A stretch of DNA of 64,000 nt, from positions 682,001 to 746,000 of the forward strand of contig JANFOE010000050.1 in NCBI GenBank assembly GCA_025667525.1, read 5' to 3'. The first letter of the stretch is position 1, and each line of letters starts with the position of its first letter. Shown in pieces: positions 37,086 to 48,734 of the stretch. The notes below the pieces were generated by a model, which saw only the letters and a program-made list of their open reading frames with translations, did not search any database and was not told the DNA's origin. The stretch comes from Glebionis coronaria (taxonomy: Eukaryota > Streptophyta > Magnoliopsida > Asterales > Asteraceae). The position numbers and the translations under genes are program-made.

Positions 37086-37099
37086 TGGTAATCAGAGCC
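37086..37099 (+). other. Primer-binding site of element D (Met-type tRNA)
   Basis: TGGTAATCAGAGCC is the initiator-Met PBS with one extra A compared with element A. It lies three bases after the LTR. Confidence 0.8.
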
Positions 37100-37200
37100 A
37101 TGAGTTATAGAGAACTAGGTCGTTTTGAAAATTCCTAAACTATAACTTTTGGTGTCGTAAGAAATTGTCCAAGCGCATACAACTATCCTGCATGGCTCCG

Positions 37201-37474
37201 GTAAGGTTTATTTTTGTATTCATGGCATTTGACGTATACTTTTGAGTTGAAGTATATATGTGGGTATTTATTACGTAGATATGGAACTACTATATGTAAA
37301 CGTTGGAATTATACGTGGAATACCCGATATCGTAATTCTTGTATTACTTATGCATGAGCATCATATTATCGCATTTTGGGCATGTGTACCACCTTTGCAT
37401 TGCATTTGCATGCATGTATTTATAAATATTGAATAGTTATCTTACGTACCCTCCAAAATTCTCTGTTATTGCAG
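37201..37474 (+). other. Possible leader intron of element D
   Basis: A strong donor, CCG|GTAAGG, occurs about 100 bp after the PBS. TTATTGCAG at 37466-37474 lies two bases before the ATG of the upstream frame. A second acceptor, TCTTTGCAG, ends at 38641, 23 bases before the gag ATG. One donor with two acceptors could give separate messages for the two frames. This is predicted from sequence only. Confidence 0.4.
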
Positions 37475-37476
37475 GA

Positions 37477-38301
37477 ATGGCCGAGGTACCGCCTAATGGA
37501 AATGGAGACGATTACGTCGTAGGACAAGAAGGGGGAAGTGTTGGAACAGCTGCTGAAGGACAAGCCGAGGCGAACAATGTGCAAGCCCAGGACCTCGACC
37601 AAAGGAGGACTACTTGCCCCAGGCCTATGCGTACTTCTCATCTGGTTGGTATGCCAGGTATCCCTAGAAGATCCGAAGCTGCAGCGAGCGCAAATTTTCT
37701 TCATCAGGGCATCTCAAGAGTTTTCTGCCCCGGACCAAGAGCTTATCATGACGTACGGCGTGTTGTGAGAAGATTGGATGAATCGATGTGCGAGCGGTAC
37801 ATAGTGGAAACAAGGGTAATCAACAGATTCGACGAGAATGAAAGAGCACACCAAAGATTATTGGCAAGAACTTCAAGGATTGAGTATGATGGAAATGCGA
37901 ACAAGAGTGATATCAACAGTCTAAGATCGATGATCGCGAACTTGAGCGCCAGTCTTGATCGAGTTAGGGAAGATCAAGCGAGATTGTCTAGGATGCAGAG
38001 TTGGGAGCATCGAGTGAGAGCATCCTTGCCCCCAGATTGGAGATTTGTGGACGACTTGGAAATGGAAGCTAATGACTTCATGATCCAGCCACCTGCCAGA
38101 GGTGCTTGTATCACTGTGGGAAATCATGTAGCAGTTGAGTGTGGGTCTACGTCAGGGACGAGGAAGGCGACTGAATGTGGGCCGAACGACAAAGGAAAGA
38201 GGAAGATGGATGAAGTGGACGAGGAGGATAGCGACGAGTAACCCAAGGAAGATGATGATGAACCGCCATCCAAGAGGCCGTGTGGATCACCACATGATTA
38301 G
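37477..38301 (+). CDS. Extra open reading frame upstream of gag in element D, one internal stop
   Basis: I do not recognise this protein. The ATG at 37477 opens MAEVPPNGNG and the frame runs 254 codons to a TAA at 38239. It then continues open in the same frame for 19 more codons to TAG at 38299-38301 with matching acidic and basic character, so the TAA looks like a recent nonsense change. The middle part (residues about 95-185) is rich in Arg, Glu, Leu and Ser and may be helical or coiled. The C-terminus has a nuclear-signal-like KGKRKMDE followed by acidic residues. There is no zinc knuckle or capsid signature. Extra frames in this position are known from Ogre/Tat elements; relation to those is not shown. 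Confidence 0.55.
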
Positions 38302-38664
38302 TTGCTTGTCTTGTATTTTATCTTTGATCGTTGTAATAGAACTATTTTAGACTTTTGTATGATGGCATTGTGACGAAAAACTTGAGGACTTAAGTTTTAT
38401 GGTGAATGGTTGTAGTGGCAATACTTGTCACAATTTTGGTTGATTATCAATACAATCCATGTTTACCTTTCATGATCTGTGATATGTCTTTAATTTGATC
38501 TTTTGTGATGTGAATTGATGAATATTAGTAACTCTGTAGCGATGTGTCGTTGTATTTATATTATGTCTTGAAAGAGAAATCCATCTTAATCTTGATGTGT
38601 ATACTTACATTGTTTTTCTATTTTTTTCCTTGTCTTTGCAGAGAGGTGTATTTGATAACGCACC
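38302..38664 (+). other. Spacer between upstream frame and gag in element D, no gene
   Basis: This is an AT-rich spacer. It ends in a long pyrimidine run and TTTGCAG, which looks like a 3' splice site directly before gag. Confidence 0.6.
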
Positions 38665-39641
38665 ATGCCTCCAAAACTAACAGCCGACCGTGTGAACACG
38701 TTGATTCAGGAAGCCATTGCGAATGCGCTAGAAGCAGATCGAGCAGGGAGGAACCCAGACCAAGGCAGAAATGTGGGGAGACAACAAGCCCCAAGAGAAT
38801 GTACTTACTCTAGCTTTATAAAATGTGGTCCCACGCAATTTCGTGGAACTGGTGGAGCTCTAGAACTCAGGAGATGGTTAGAAAAGGTCGAGAGTACTTT
38901 CGAGATTAGTGGTTGTTCAGAAGCGAACAAGGTCAAGTTTGTGGTTGCTACTTTTCTTGACGACGCATTGAGTTAGTGGAACACCCAAGTAGCCCCTGTT
39001 GGGTTAGCAGTAGTGAATGCAAGAACATGGACTGCTACTAAAGCTCTTTTGACCAAGAAGTTCTGTCCTGAAGAGGAGCTAGGTCAATTGGAAGATGAGT
39101 TGAGGCACCTGACTTTGAGAAACAATGATATCACTGCTTACACCAGGAGGTTTAATGAATTAAGCCTTTTGTGTCCCGATACCTTTGCCGATGATAGCAA
39201 GAAGATGAAACAGTACATCAAAGGTCTGTCCAGTAATATCAAGGGTGAGACGACTTCGTCTAAACCTTGGTCGTTTGATGAAGCGGTCCAGATGGCTCAC
39301 GCGTTGATGGATGTCAAACTCCAAGACAAGAAGAACTTCATTGCTGAAGGAAATAAGAGGAAGTGGGAGGCGGCTCAGAGCAATCAATCCTAGGGTCAAA
39401 GCCGAGGTGGAAACCGTAACAACAATGGTCAGAACCGCAATCAGCAGTTCAACCAGCGAAGGAATGAAGGGATGAGAGCTGTTACAAACCCCAGAGGAGC
39501 GAAGGTGAATCCCCACTGTGGTCGATGCAACTTGTACCACGTAGGGAGTTGCCCACCTACGTGCGGAAAATGTGGAAAAGCGGGTCACAGGATGCCTGAT
39601 TTCCGAACAAAGGGGTAGCCACTGGGGCGAATGCTACGAGA
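38665..39641 (+). pseudogene. gag: Element D gag, two stops and one frameshift
   Basis: ATG at 38665 opens MPPKLTADRV. The capsid domain has the retrotransposon gag features (FRGTGGALELRRWLEKVE, a W-A-KALLTKKFCP segment and LRNNDITAYTRRFNELSLL). A Gln/Asn/Arg-rich linker leads to a Cys-rich region (HCGRC, CPPTCGKCGKAGH). Breaks are TAG at 38974-38976 (before WNTQ), TAG at 39391-39393 and a one-base loss in the G run at 39612-39615. The frame then continues into the zinc knuckle at the start of the pol frame, so gag and pol were originally one frame. There is no sign of the three introns seen in A and B. Confidence 0.88.
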
Positions 39642-42600
39642 GTGATGGGTTGTTTTGGATGTGGAGAAAGAGGACACAAGCAAGGAAATTGCCCGAAGGC
39701 AGGAAACAAGCAAGGAGGTAACAATGCTGTTGCCGTGTATCAAGTAGGGACGGTTGATAAACCACAGGGTCCTAACGTGGTTACCGGTACGTTTTTGCTA
39801 GACGCTTGTTATGCTAGTATTTTGTTTGATTCTGGTTCCGACAAGAGTTTCGTAGATGTTAAATTTAGTCGTCATATCGATAGAAAACCGGTATTGTTAA
39901 CGACTAGTTATAACGTGGAGTTAGCCGATGGGAAAATCGTTAGTACGAATTCTATACTAAAAGGGTGTACTTTGAAGTTAGGAATTTACGCTTTTGAAAT
40001 CGACTTAATGCCTATAGAGCTAGGATCATTCGATGTGATCGTGGGAATGGATTGGCTGATGGCGCATAGTGCCGTGATCGTCTGTGGAGAGAGGTTAGTT
40101 CAGATCCCATTGAGGAATAAAGTCTTGACTGTGAAGGGAGACGAATGCACTTCTCGTTTGAAAGTGATTTCTTGTTTGAAAATGATGAAGTATGTAGAAG
40201 ATGGATGCGATGTGTTTTTGGCACAAGTTTCTAGTGATGGTGATTTAGAGGCGAGGATTGAAGAGGTACCTGTAATCTGCGACTATCCGGAAGTTTTTCC
40301 AGACGAGTTGCCGGGTTTACCACCCACCCGTGAGGTCGAGTTTCGAATCGATTTGGTGTCGGGAGCTGCACCGGTTGCGCGTGCACCCAATCGATTAGCA
40401 CCATCAGAGTTAAAGGAGTTATCGGATCAACTGAAGGAGTTAATGGATAAAGGATTTATTAGACCGAGCTCATCACCATGGGGAGCGCCAGTGTTGTTTG
40501 TAAAGAATAAAGATGGGTCATTTCGGATGTGTATTGACTATAGAGAACTCAACAAGCTGACGGTTAAGAATCGGTATCCATTGCCGAGGATTGACGATTT
40601 GTTTGATCAATTACAAGGTTCCTGTGTATACTCAAAGATCGATTTGAGGTCAGGGTATCATCAACTGCGTGTGAGAGAGGAGGATATTCCTGTAACTGCC
40701 TTTCGTACGCGGTATGGACACTTCGAATTTCGAGTGATGCCGTTTGGGTTGACAAACGCGCCTGCTGTATTCATGGACCTTATGAATCGAGTATGCAAGC
40801 CGTATCTAGATAAGTTTGTCATTGTTTTTTTTGATGATATTCTTATTTACTCTAAGAGTAAGGAGGAGCATGAGACGCACCTGAGAAAGATATTGGATCT
40901 GCTGAAGAAAGAGAAGCTGTATGCGAAGTTCTCGAAGTGTGAGTTTTGGTTAGAGTCTGTGCAATTCCTTGGTTACGTAATTGATAGCAAAGGAGTTCGC
41001 GTGGATCCTGCCAAGGTTGAAGCGATCAGGGAATGGTCGGCACCGACAACGCCGACTGAAGTTCGACAATTCCTTGGTTTAGCTGGGTATTATCGAAGAT
41101 TCATTGAAGGATTTTCGTTGATTGCGAAGCCATTGACAAAGCTTACCGAGAAGAATAGAGTGTATGAATGGGGAGATGAGGAAGAATTCTCTTTCAAAAC
41201 GCTCAAGGACAAGTTATGTTCCGCGCCGATATTGTCGTTACCTGAAGGAACCGAAGATTTTGTAGTGTACTGTGACGCATCTCGTAAGGGTTATGGAGCT
41301 GTGTTGATGCAGCGTGAGAAGGTGATTGCTTACGCGTCGAGACAACTGAGGAAGAATGAGGAGAACTACACGACGCACGATTTGGAATTAGGAGCTGTAG
41401 TTTTTGCGTTGAAATTGTGGAGACATTATTTGTATGGGACGAAGTGTGTTGTATTCACTGACCACAAGAGTTTGCAGCACATTTTAGATCAAAAGGAGTT
41501 GAACATGAGACAGAGACGATGGGTAGAATTACTGAGTGACTATGACTGTGAAATTCGCTACCATCCTGGTAAGGCGAATGTTGTAGCAGATGCACTTAGT
41601 AGGAAGGATCGAGAGAAACCTTTGAGAGTCAGAGCTTTAGTGATGACTGAGAGTGTTGATTTAACCGAAACAATACTGAAGGCTCAAGAGAGGGGATTAA
41701 TGAAAGAGAATGTTGATGCTGAGAACTTGGGAAGAATGTCGAAACCTCTTTTTATGATTAGGTCAGACGGGCTGAGATATTTCGAGAATCGGATTTGGTT
41801 ACCGTTGTGTCCATCCGAGGAAGGAAAGCCGGGAGTACGAGATTTGGTTATGAACGAGTCTAATAAATCGAAGTACTCGATACATCCTGGATCGGATAAA
41901 ATGTATCATGACCTGAAGAAAGTCTATTGGTGGCCGAATATGAAGGCGGATATTGCTCGTTACGTTGGTAAGTGTTTGACTTGTGCGAAGGTTAAAGCCG
42001 AACATAAGAAGCCGTCTGGGTTGTTGGTACAACCAGAGATCCCAGAATGGAAATGGGAGAAAATCGTTATGGATTTCGTGACGGGTTTACCCAGAACTCC
42101 TAGTGGATGTGATATGATTTGGGTAATAGTGGATAGATTGACGAAATCTGCTCATTTCTTACCTATGAAGAAGACGGACAGTATGGAGAAGCTGGCCAGT
42201 GTGTACGTGAAGGAGATCGTTTGCAGACATGGAGTACCGTTATCGATCATTTCGGATCGCGATAGTAGGTTTACTTCGGAATTTTGGAAATCGCTTCAAC
42301 GTGTGATGGGCACTGAATTGAATTTAAGCACGGCTTATCACCCGGAGACTGACGGCCAGAGTGAACGCACTATTCAGACGATGGAGGACATGCTCCGAGC
42401 ATGCGTGATTGCTTTTGGAGGAAGTTGGGAACGCCACTTGCCTTTAGTAGAGTTTTCGTATAATAATAGTTATCATGCGAGCATCAAGGCTGCACCATTC
42501 GAAGCGTTGTATGGAAGGAAGTGTAGATCGCCTGTGTGTTGGAGTGAAGTAGGAGAAAGTCAATTGACTGGACCCGAAATGGTTTTAGAGACGACAGAGA

Positions 42601-43121
42601 AGATCGTGGAAATCAAGAACCGACTACTCGCTGCGAGAAGCCGACAGAAGAGTTATGCCGATAACAGAAGAAAACCGTTGGAATTTGAAGTCGGAGATAT
42701 GGTTATACTTAAGGTTTCGCCGTGGAAGGGTGTAATTCGTTTCGGGAAGAAAGGAAAGTTGAGTCCGAGGTACATTGGACCATTTAAGATCGTTAAACGA
42801 ATTGGACCAGTAGCGTATAAGTTAGAGTTGCCGAGCGAGCTTAGTGATATTCACGACACGTTTCACGTATCGAACTTGAAGAAGAGTTTGGCGGATAAGG
42901 AATCGGTGATTCCTTTGGACGAGATTCAACTGGACGACAAAATGCATTTTGTGGAAGAACCCGTGGAAATTATGGACCGAGAGGTCAAGAGGCTGAAGCG
43001 TAGTAGAATTCCCATTGTGAAGGTTCGATGGAATTCTAGGCGTGGACTGGAATACACTTGGGAACGTGAGGACTTTTTCAAGGAAAGGTATCCTCATCTG
43101 TTCCAGCGGCACGAAATGTGA
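39642..43121 (+). CDS. pol: Element D Gag-Pol 3' part: zinc knuckle, PR, RT, RNase H, IN, chromodomain-like tail
   Basis: An intact 1159-codon frame. It has a zinc knuckle CX2CX4HX4C at residues 4-17, protease [11 protein letters not shown] with DSG at 63-65, and RT from about 240 with [18 protein letters not shown] and FFDD at 396-399. RNase H follows with [23 protein letters not shown] and ADALSR. Integrase has the HHCC finger ending [22 protein letters not shown] and TDGQSERT for the D,D,E triad, and IGPFKIV. The tail [17 protein letters not shown] is chromodomain-like and may direct insertion to particular chromatin. The ATG is only the first after the gag frameshift, so the natural product is probably a Gag-Pol fusion. 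The enzyme domains look functional. Confidence 0.95.
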   Translation: MMGCFGCGERGHKQGNCPKAGNKQGGNNAVAVYQVGTVDKPQGPNVVTGTFLLDACYASILFDSGSDKSFVDVKFSRHIDRKPVLLTTSYNVELADGKIVSTNSILKGCTLKLGIYAFEIDLMPIELGSFDVIVGMDWLMAHSAVIVCGERLVQIPLRNKVLTVKGDECTSRLKVISCLKMMKYVEDGCDVFLAQVSSDGDLEARIEEVPVICDYPEVFPDELPGLPPTREVEFRIDLVSGAAPVARAPNRLAPSELKELSDQLKELMDKGFIRPSSSPWGAPVLFVKNKDGSFRMCIDYRELNKLTVKNRYPLPRIDDLFDQLQGSCVYSKIDLRSGYHQLRVREEDIPVTAFRTRYGHFEFRVMPFGLTNAPAVFMDLMNRVCKPYLDKFVIVFFDDILIYSKSKEEHETHLRKILDLLKKEKLYAKFSKCEFWLESVQFLGYVIDSKGVRVDPAKVEAIREWSAPTTPTEVRQFLGLAGYYRRFIEGFSLIAKPLTKLTEKNRVYEWGDEEEFSFKTLKDKLCSAPILSLPEGTEDFVVYCDASRKGYGAVLMQREKVIAYASRQLRKNEENYTTHDLELGAVVFALKLWRHYLYGTKCVVFTDHKSLQHILDQKELNMRQRRWVELLSDYDCEIRYHPGKANVVADALSRKDREKPLRVRALVMTESVDLTETILKAQERGLMKENVDAENLGRMSKPLFMIRSDGLRYFENRIWLPLCPSEEGKPGVRDLVMNESNKSKYSIHPGSDKMYHDLKKVYWWPNMKADIARYVGKCLTCAKVKAEHKKPSGLLVQPEIPEWKWEKIVMDFVTGLPRTPSGCDMIWVIVDRLTKSAHFLPMKKTDSMEKLASVYVKEIVCRHGVPLSIISDRDSRFTSEFWKSLQRVMGTELNLSTAYHPETDGQSERTIQTMEDMLRACVIAFGGSWERHLPLVEFSYNNSYHASIKAAPFEALYGRKCRSPVCWSEVGESQLTGPEMVLETTEKIVEIKNRLLAARSRQKSYADNRRKPLEFEVGDMVILKVSPWKGVIRFGKKGKLSPRYIGPFKIVKRIGPVAYKLELPSELSDIHDTFHVSNLKKSLADKESVIPLDEIQLDDKMHFVEEPVEIMDREVKRLKRSRIPIVKVRWNSRRGLEYTWEREDFFKERYPHLFQRHEM

Positions 43122-43159
43122 GTATAAGAAGAGGCGAGCGCCGGGACGTCGCTCTCTTT

Positions 43160-43172
43160 AAGGAGGGGTGGA
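43160..43172 (+). other. Polypurine tract of element D
   Basis: AAGGAGGGGTGGA lies immediately before the 3' LTR start TGTGATACCC. It primes plus-strand DNA synthesis. Confidence 0.88.
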
Positions 43173-45953
43173 TGTGATACCCTAGAACCGAGGTCACTTA
43201 CGTCACCCTAAATTACGCTTATTTTTGAAATTTTTAATAAATTTTATTTGCTATATATTTTATTATTTTGGTGGAAACCGATTTTCGAGGTTATAATTTT
43301 GACGATTGACGATTTAAGAAGGACGATGACGAATACGATCCCGATGGATGCCCAAATTTCTATAATTATTGTCGTTTTATCGATATCGTAATTTTTTGAG
43401 AATTTTACTTTTGGTTCGTGTTAAGTCGAGTCGGGTGAGTTTTATCTCTTTCCGGGTACATTTAAAGTGTCCTAAAAGTATTTTGGAGTGTTTGGGATGA
43501 TTCCCGACTCCCGTAAAATTTTTTAAAATGACTAGTGAGTCAATCCCGTAAACTTATAGGGTCGTTTTTGTTTAAGGACGAAAGAAAGCCTAAATTCCAC
43601 CAAGGTCCCTCCCATTTTACAAAATGGAATCAACCACACACACACTTCACATTTCAAAGAAAAAAAACCCACCCTTCCCTTTTGCTCTCTCTAGGCCGAC
43701 GGACAAACACCAAACCACCACCACCACTTCAATTTTTCTTGGTTTTTGATTAATTCCAATTAAAGACCACTTCCTAAAACCCTTTTGTAAGTGTTAATCC
43801 ATGGTTAATTCCAACATGCATTAACATGAATTTTCCCAAAAATTAAAGATTTTTCAAAAGTTTGTTTGGATGTTAATTAGTAATTTGCATGTTTAATTCA
43901 TGGTAGAATGATGTTAAATCACCAAACAAATCAACCAAAATCAATTTGGTTGATGGGTTTTGACCACCCAAACCCCACGGCACAAGGGGGGTGTTTGGGG
44001 GATCATGGTGGTTGTTGTTTTGATGTTAGATTATGTGTTTAATCCTATTTTTACATGTTTTTGGATGGGTAAATCCATTTGCATGTTTATTTTTTTGATT
44101 GGGTTTTATGAGGATATTGATTAATAGGGGTTTAGGACTGATTATGATGTTTGGGTATGATTAGGAGTACTTAGGATGATGTCTAATGTCGATAAATGGG
44201 TTTGAAAACGAGCGTTGGTATGATTTTGGTATAGTTGATTTTAGGCAGAAAGTTTGAGGTGTTTTCGTAAACATTAATTTGCAAACAGGTCTTGTGGTTA
44301 GGATAGAGTTGTAGATCATCTTCTTAGCTTCAATTTGGTATAAGATAGAGCTTACGACTCCTAACGAGTCAAAAGTTACGACGTTTTGAAATTCGTGTAC
44401 CGGGAGATGAAAACCGTCATAATCCGAAATTATGCTTGGTTTTAGGTCAAATCCCGGGGACTATAGGTTTAGTTTGGTAAATGGTCAAGGATTGATTTTT
44501 GGTCTCAAACCTGCATATTTGAGTCTATTATAAGACTTAGGTGTCAAATGGGTCAATGGAGTATTTTAAACGGGTCGAATGAGTCCGACTTGGTCAAAGT
44601 ACAATTTCAGTCCGAAAAACGTAGTTTTGGAAAAGTGTTGAGTAACGGGTCGTAAAAGAAAAAACTTTTAATGGGATAAAATATGTGTTTTCTACAGGAC
44701 TTAAGGTATTTTTGAGAATTTTCCCAATTTTTATAAAAAGGGTTAGGTCTAGTAAAACAGTCCGTACTTTTGGTAAGTATCGGCGAAAATGTGTAAAAAT
44801 GAATAACGTTAATAATATGGACAAATGGTATAAAACGAGTAACACTTGATTGTTTTGTTTTGGCGTGAGTTGTAATTATCACAAGTGACTAATATGTATG
44901 TATTTTATACAGTACCATAAGGTTTATAAATGAGAGTACTCATTACGCGTTATTGGTTTGATAGGTGTTGATTTACCCGGGCATCCTCATCGTCGTCAGT
45001 GACCGTCACTCGAACTATCGACTACTTGTTATATAAGGTGTGAATTTATAGCCTCGCTTATTATTATTTCAAACTGTTTTACCCGCGAGGGAAATGCATG
45101 CTAGTTTTCAAAATGAACATATGTCATGAATGGTTGTTGGACCCGAATGTTGCCTTGAAATTGTGTTGAGTACCTAGTTGTAAAAGGCCCTAATTTCATG
45201 AACTATTAACTATTGTTTAGTCCTAGCGTGGATTAGAAATAGCCGCTTATACAAAGTGATAGTACTATGGGCTTGACTACCCTATCCGAGACGAGGGCTA
45301 GTACGTTGATACACCCTGCGGACGGATAATTTGTGATAAGAGATAAGGTATAATTGCAACGGATGCCTTAGTAGGGGCACTGGTTTCATCTGAATCACGC
45401 CGGTAATTATTACGCGGGTGATTGAGTTATCGGTTTAGTGTCATGAGCTTAAACACAATTGTCTGAACCTTGAATATAGATTCTTTGATCGACAAGTCTA
45501 TGAATGATCGTGAATGGTTTTATTACACATATGTTCAAAATGAATTGTAAAACCTATGAATTCCACTCAACGTTTTCGTTGACCAAATTTAGCATGTGTT
45601 TCAAGTAACCGCTGAAGTGTAGCATGGAGCATGCCTTGGATGGAAGTTGTGTGTATGGCTTGGAGTCTACTTGTTTTTCCGCCCAGTATTACTTAAACAT
45701 TTTTAACTTTGATGTCATGTTGTTGTGAAAATTGTAACTTTTGGGGTTGAGATTCATGGGGACCGTAACGCAAAACTCTGTTGTATCATTTGGGGTTGGA
45801 AAACCGTAGACATGTAACTTTTTAACAATTTTTAATTTAAGATTAAATTTGACGTCTCTTTGGAGTCGTTCGATATATCTTGTGTGCGATGATAACTGCT
45901 TAGCACCCAAATGTTGTAGTTCCGCTGCGCATAGCATTTGGTGGGGTGTTAGA
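43173..45953 (+). repeat. Element D 3' LTR
   Basis: 2781 bp against 2780 for the 5' copy, with a few dozen scattered substitutions by eye. Small frames inside (for example near 43535-43753 and 45689-45964) are mirrored in the other LTR and are not called. Confidence 0.95.
45030..45038 (+). promoter_or_regulatory. Candidate TATA box of element D 3' LTR
   Basis: TATATAAGG, identical to the 5' LTR copy. Read-through from here would enter the remaining LTR of element G. Confidence 0.45.
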
Positions 45954-47973
45954 TTGACAACCACTTGAGAGATAGTTCGTTAGCTCTAACCGTTTGTAAC
46001 AAACTTTTCCTCCATTAATGAACTTCCATTTTCACTTTCACTCAACTCTCATTCTCGATTCTGCATAATCCTACATTCTTGTTACTTCTGTGATTCTTTT
46101 GATCATTCATGATCAATGGAATGTGTTTGATGTCACTTGGAAGCTTGTAACAGGTTCAAAATTGTTTTTAGTTCATTTCATAACCATAATTGTAGTGTAG
46201 CAGGGGTGATAGATTTGTAGCTGTAGATGATATGATGATGGTATTTGGTAGTTGATTCATGGTGTACTAGTTGATAATAGAGAGCTCAGCGCTCCTCTAC
46301 TTCATCAAAGGCTCATTAAGCTAAAAGGAACACATTTTCTAGTTTTAAATTCCACTAAACAGTTTCTGCAAGCTAAATTCCTAGAAATACCTTCTAATTG
46401 CTGAATTGTGTATGTGATAGTGATCTTGTAGTATAACGGATATAATATGTTAGCTACTTAGTAGATTGATAGCTTCTTATTCAGTTTGGTTTGATTAAAG
46501 TTGCTTTACATCAGTTTTTTAGTCATCAGTTGTCATTTTGTGTTCCTTAGTGTAAACCGGTTGTAACTTTGCTGGTTTAGTGTTCATTTGAGTCATTAAT
46601 CAAAGTATGATAAAAGTCTTTTGTTGTCATAAACATTTGCTTAAAAAGTCTTCACAAAAGTTTTGAAATCAGTCAAGAACTGGTGTTTGGATCAAGTTCA
46701 ATTTTGTGATCTAGTTGTTAAAAGTTGTTCTTTTAAGCTCATTTACATTCATTAAGTGAGCACTAGTCATTTGGTAAGGTTTTGTGGTCAAACTTAGTGT
46801 CAAGCAGGAAATTGGCACTTAAAAACTTTGGGTCAGTTCTTGTATATAAATTTCAGTCCAAATATGTATACTTTGATCATCTCTCATTTCTTTGATTGTT
46901 GATGTTTTTAGCTGAAACCTGTTCTCATTTGTAGTTTAACATACAAGCTTTCAGTAGTAGTAAGGAAACCATACATTTTTCAGTTTTGAGTGAGATATCA
47001 GCTTAATAATAAGCACTTGAGCAAACTACATTCTCTGTGATCATAGCAATCTGTTCTCATCAGTTATCTTAATCCTCTTCATAAATAACCCAATTTTCTT
47101 TCATAAACTTGTTTGCAAACATGTCCTGAATAGATTCTGTTAATTTGAGCTTTTTGGAAAAGTTGGTCAAACTTGGTCAAAATAAGCACTTTTGGCTTAA
47201 TTCAAATTCCCGGTTATTCTCTTGGTCATTTTCCAAACCAATTGACATTCCAAGCTTCTTACCACTTGATTAATCATTCTCAACAAGAAAATCAGTTAGG
47301 GGATGTCTGGATTTGTTTTTAGCTTATTGTGAGCTTATTGAAATAAGCTACTTTGAGTTTTACTAGATTTTAGCCAAATTCCTTTTGCAAGTCTCGCTGA
47401 TTTTCATTTTTAAGCACTTTGGAAAAAACCAGAACAACTTTGGTTGGATAATAAACTCAAATAAGCTTATTCGTGACCTTGTGCCCGTTTTTAGAAAATG
47501 TTTGGTTTATTTGCACTTTGGTCCTCAATTTTTATTACTTTGTTAATCTGTTTTTTAAACTTATACTTTCTAGGTTTTGCATTAATCAGTCCCTGGATTT
47601 TGGTTAGTTACACATTTAGTTACTCAGTTTGGGAATTTGTTAGAAAGTTGTTGTATTTTGTTATAATTTTCATAACTAGTCCCTATACTTTCTTATTTTA
47701 CACATTTGGCCCTTATATTTTCATTTTATTACATTTCAAGCAATTTTATACTCGTGCATTAGAGACATGTACTTTGTGCTATATTTGTGGTATTTGTAAT
47801 TTATTTTACGGATATATAGCTATAGTATTTTCATCTTTTTACGTGTTTGTTTGAAATAGATATAGAATCCAAATAATCTTGTAACAACCAAAAACAATTA
47901 TAACTTGATATTGGTGGGACTTTCAATTTTTCTTGAGTCAAGAAAAACGAACTTGCATAAATACTCAGAATTA
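45954..47973 (+). repeat. Element G 5' LTR, part 2 (after D), with duplication TTGAC at its start
   Basis: Begins with the TTGAC duplication and continues G's LTR to TTA at 47973, two bases before the PBS. With part 1 the LTR is about 3.06 kb, close to the 3.15 kb of element H. It ends TA where H ends CA. The 118-codon frame at 47498-47854 is hydrophobic by composition (T-rich) and has no homology I recognise, so I leave it out. Confidence 0.9.
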
Positions 47974-47975
47974 AA

Positions 47976-47990
47976 TGGCGCCGCTGCCGG
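47976..47990 (+). other. Primer-binding site of element G (Asp tRNA)
   Basis: TGGCGCCGCTGCCGG, identical to the PBS of element H. Confidence 0.9.
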
Positions 47991-48734
47991 TTCATGACAT
48001 TAGGAGAGACTATTGATTGACGGTTTCGATTGGATTTTGGGATCCATTCCCCGAGTGGACGTTCTTTTTACGTATCATAAATTCAAAAGATAAAAAAATC
48101 AAAAATATAAAAATATAAAACTTAAAAAACACAAATTCAATTCTTTTCCTAAAGAATTGAACCAAAATAATAATAATCCAAAAAGTAATATTTTTCTTAA
48201 AAGATTACAACAAAAATATATTGTATATATCGGTTTTTATCGTTTTTACGTACATATAGTATTTTCTTAAAAACCTAATAAATACCAAAATATTTTTGAT
48301 ATATTATTATATGTAGATACATATACGTATACGAACACTCAATACACATACTTCCATAAGTATTGATTTTGCAATACACCGTGTTCGGGAGCGTTCCGGT
48401 CCTTGACACGTGTATCGATCAAATTTAATTAAGGCAAAAATAGATAAATACTTCCAGTAGGCAAGAATTTGAAGAATATAAACTACAAAGTGAATAGATA
48501 GGTGACGAGCTATAAAATACCGTCTAAGGGTTAATAGGTACTTAGGTGCTCCGCGCAAACTACCCCCCGTTCACTAGTGAGTATTCTAAGAAGGAAAGCT
48601 TGATTGGGGGTTTTGCCACCCAAAGTATTACTTACATATACTATAATTTCTTGTGGATATTACTTATTGAACCTCGGAAAGGATAATCCCTTCTTTTCCA
48701 AAGTCGAACGAGAGCTCCTCTCTCACTCTTTGAT
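47991..48734 (+). other. Element G leader, no gene
   Basis: AT-rich untranslated region homologous to the element H leader (28147-28878 on the minus strand). No supported gene. Confidence 0.75.

Larger units (their letters stand above)
34303..45953 (+). mobile_element. Element D: young Ty3/gypsy chromodomain-type retrotransposon
   Basis: This 11.65-kb element has two LTRs of about 2.78 kb that differ only sparsely by eye, a Met-type PBS, an extra open reading frame upstream of gag, a gag with two stops and one frameshift, an intact 1159-codon protease-to-integrase frame, a polypurine tract and a 5-bp duplication. Its integrase tail resembles that of element E and is distinct from A and B, so it is a second chromodomain-type family. 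High LTR similarity and the intact pol imply a recent insertion. It interrupts the LTR of element G. Confidence 0.95.

Noticed and set aside
47498..47854. 118-codon plus-strand frame, hydrophobic, membrane-like
   Set aside because: It lies inside the LTR of element G and its hydrophobicity follows from T-rich sequence. There is no matching conserved frame in H's LTR.
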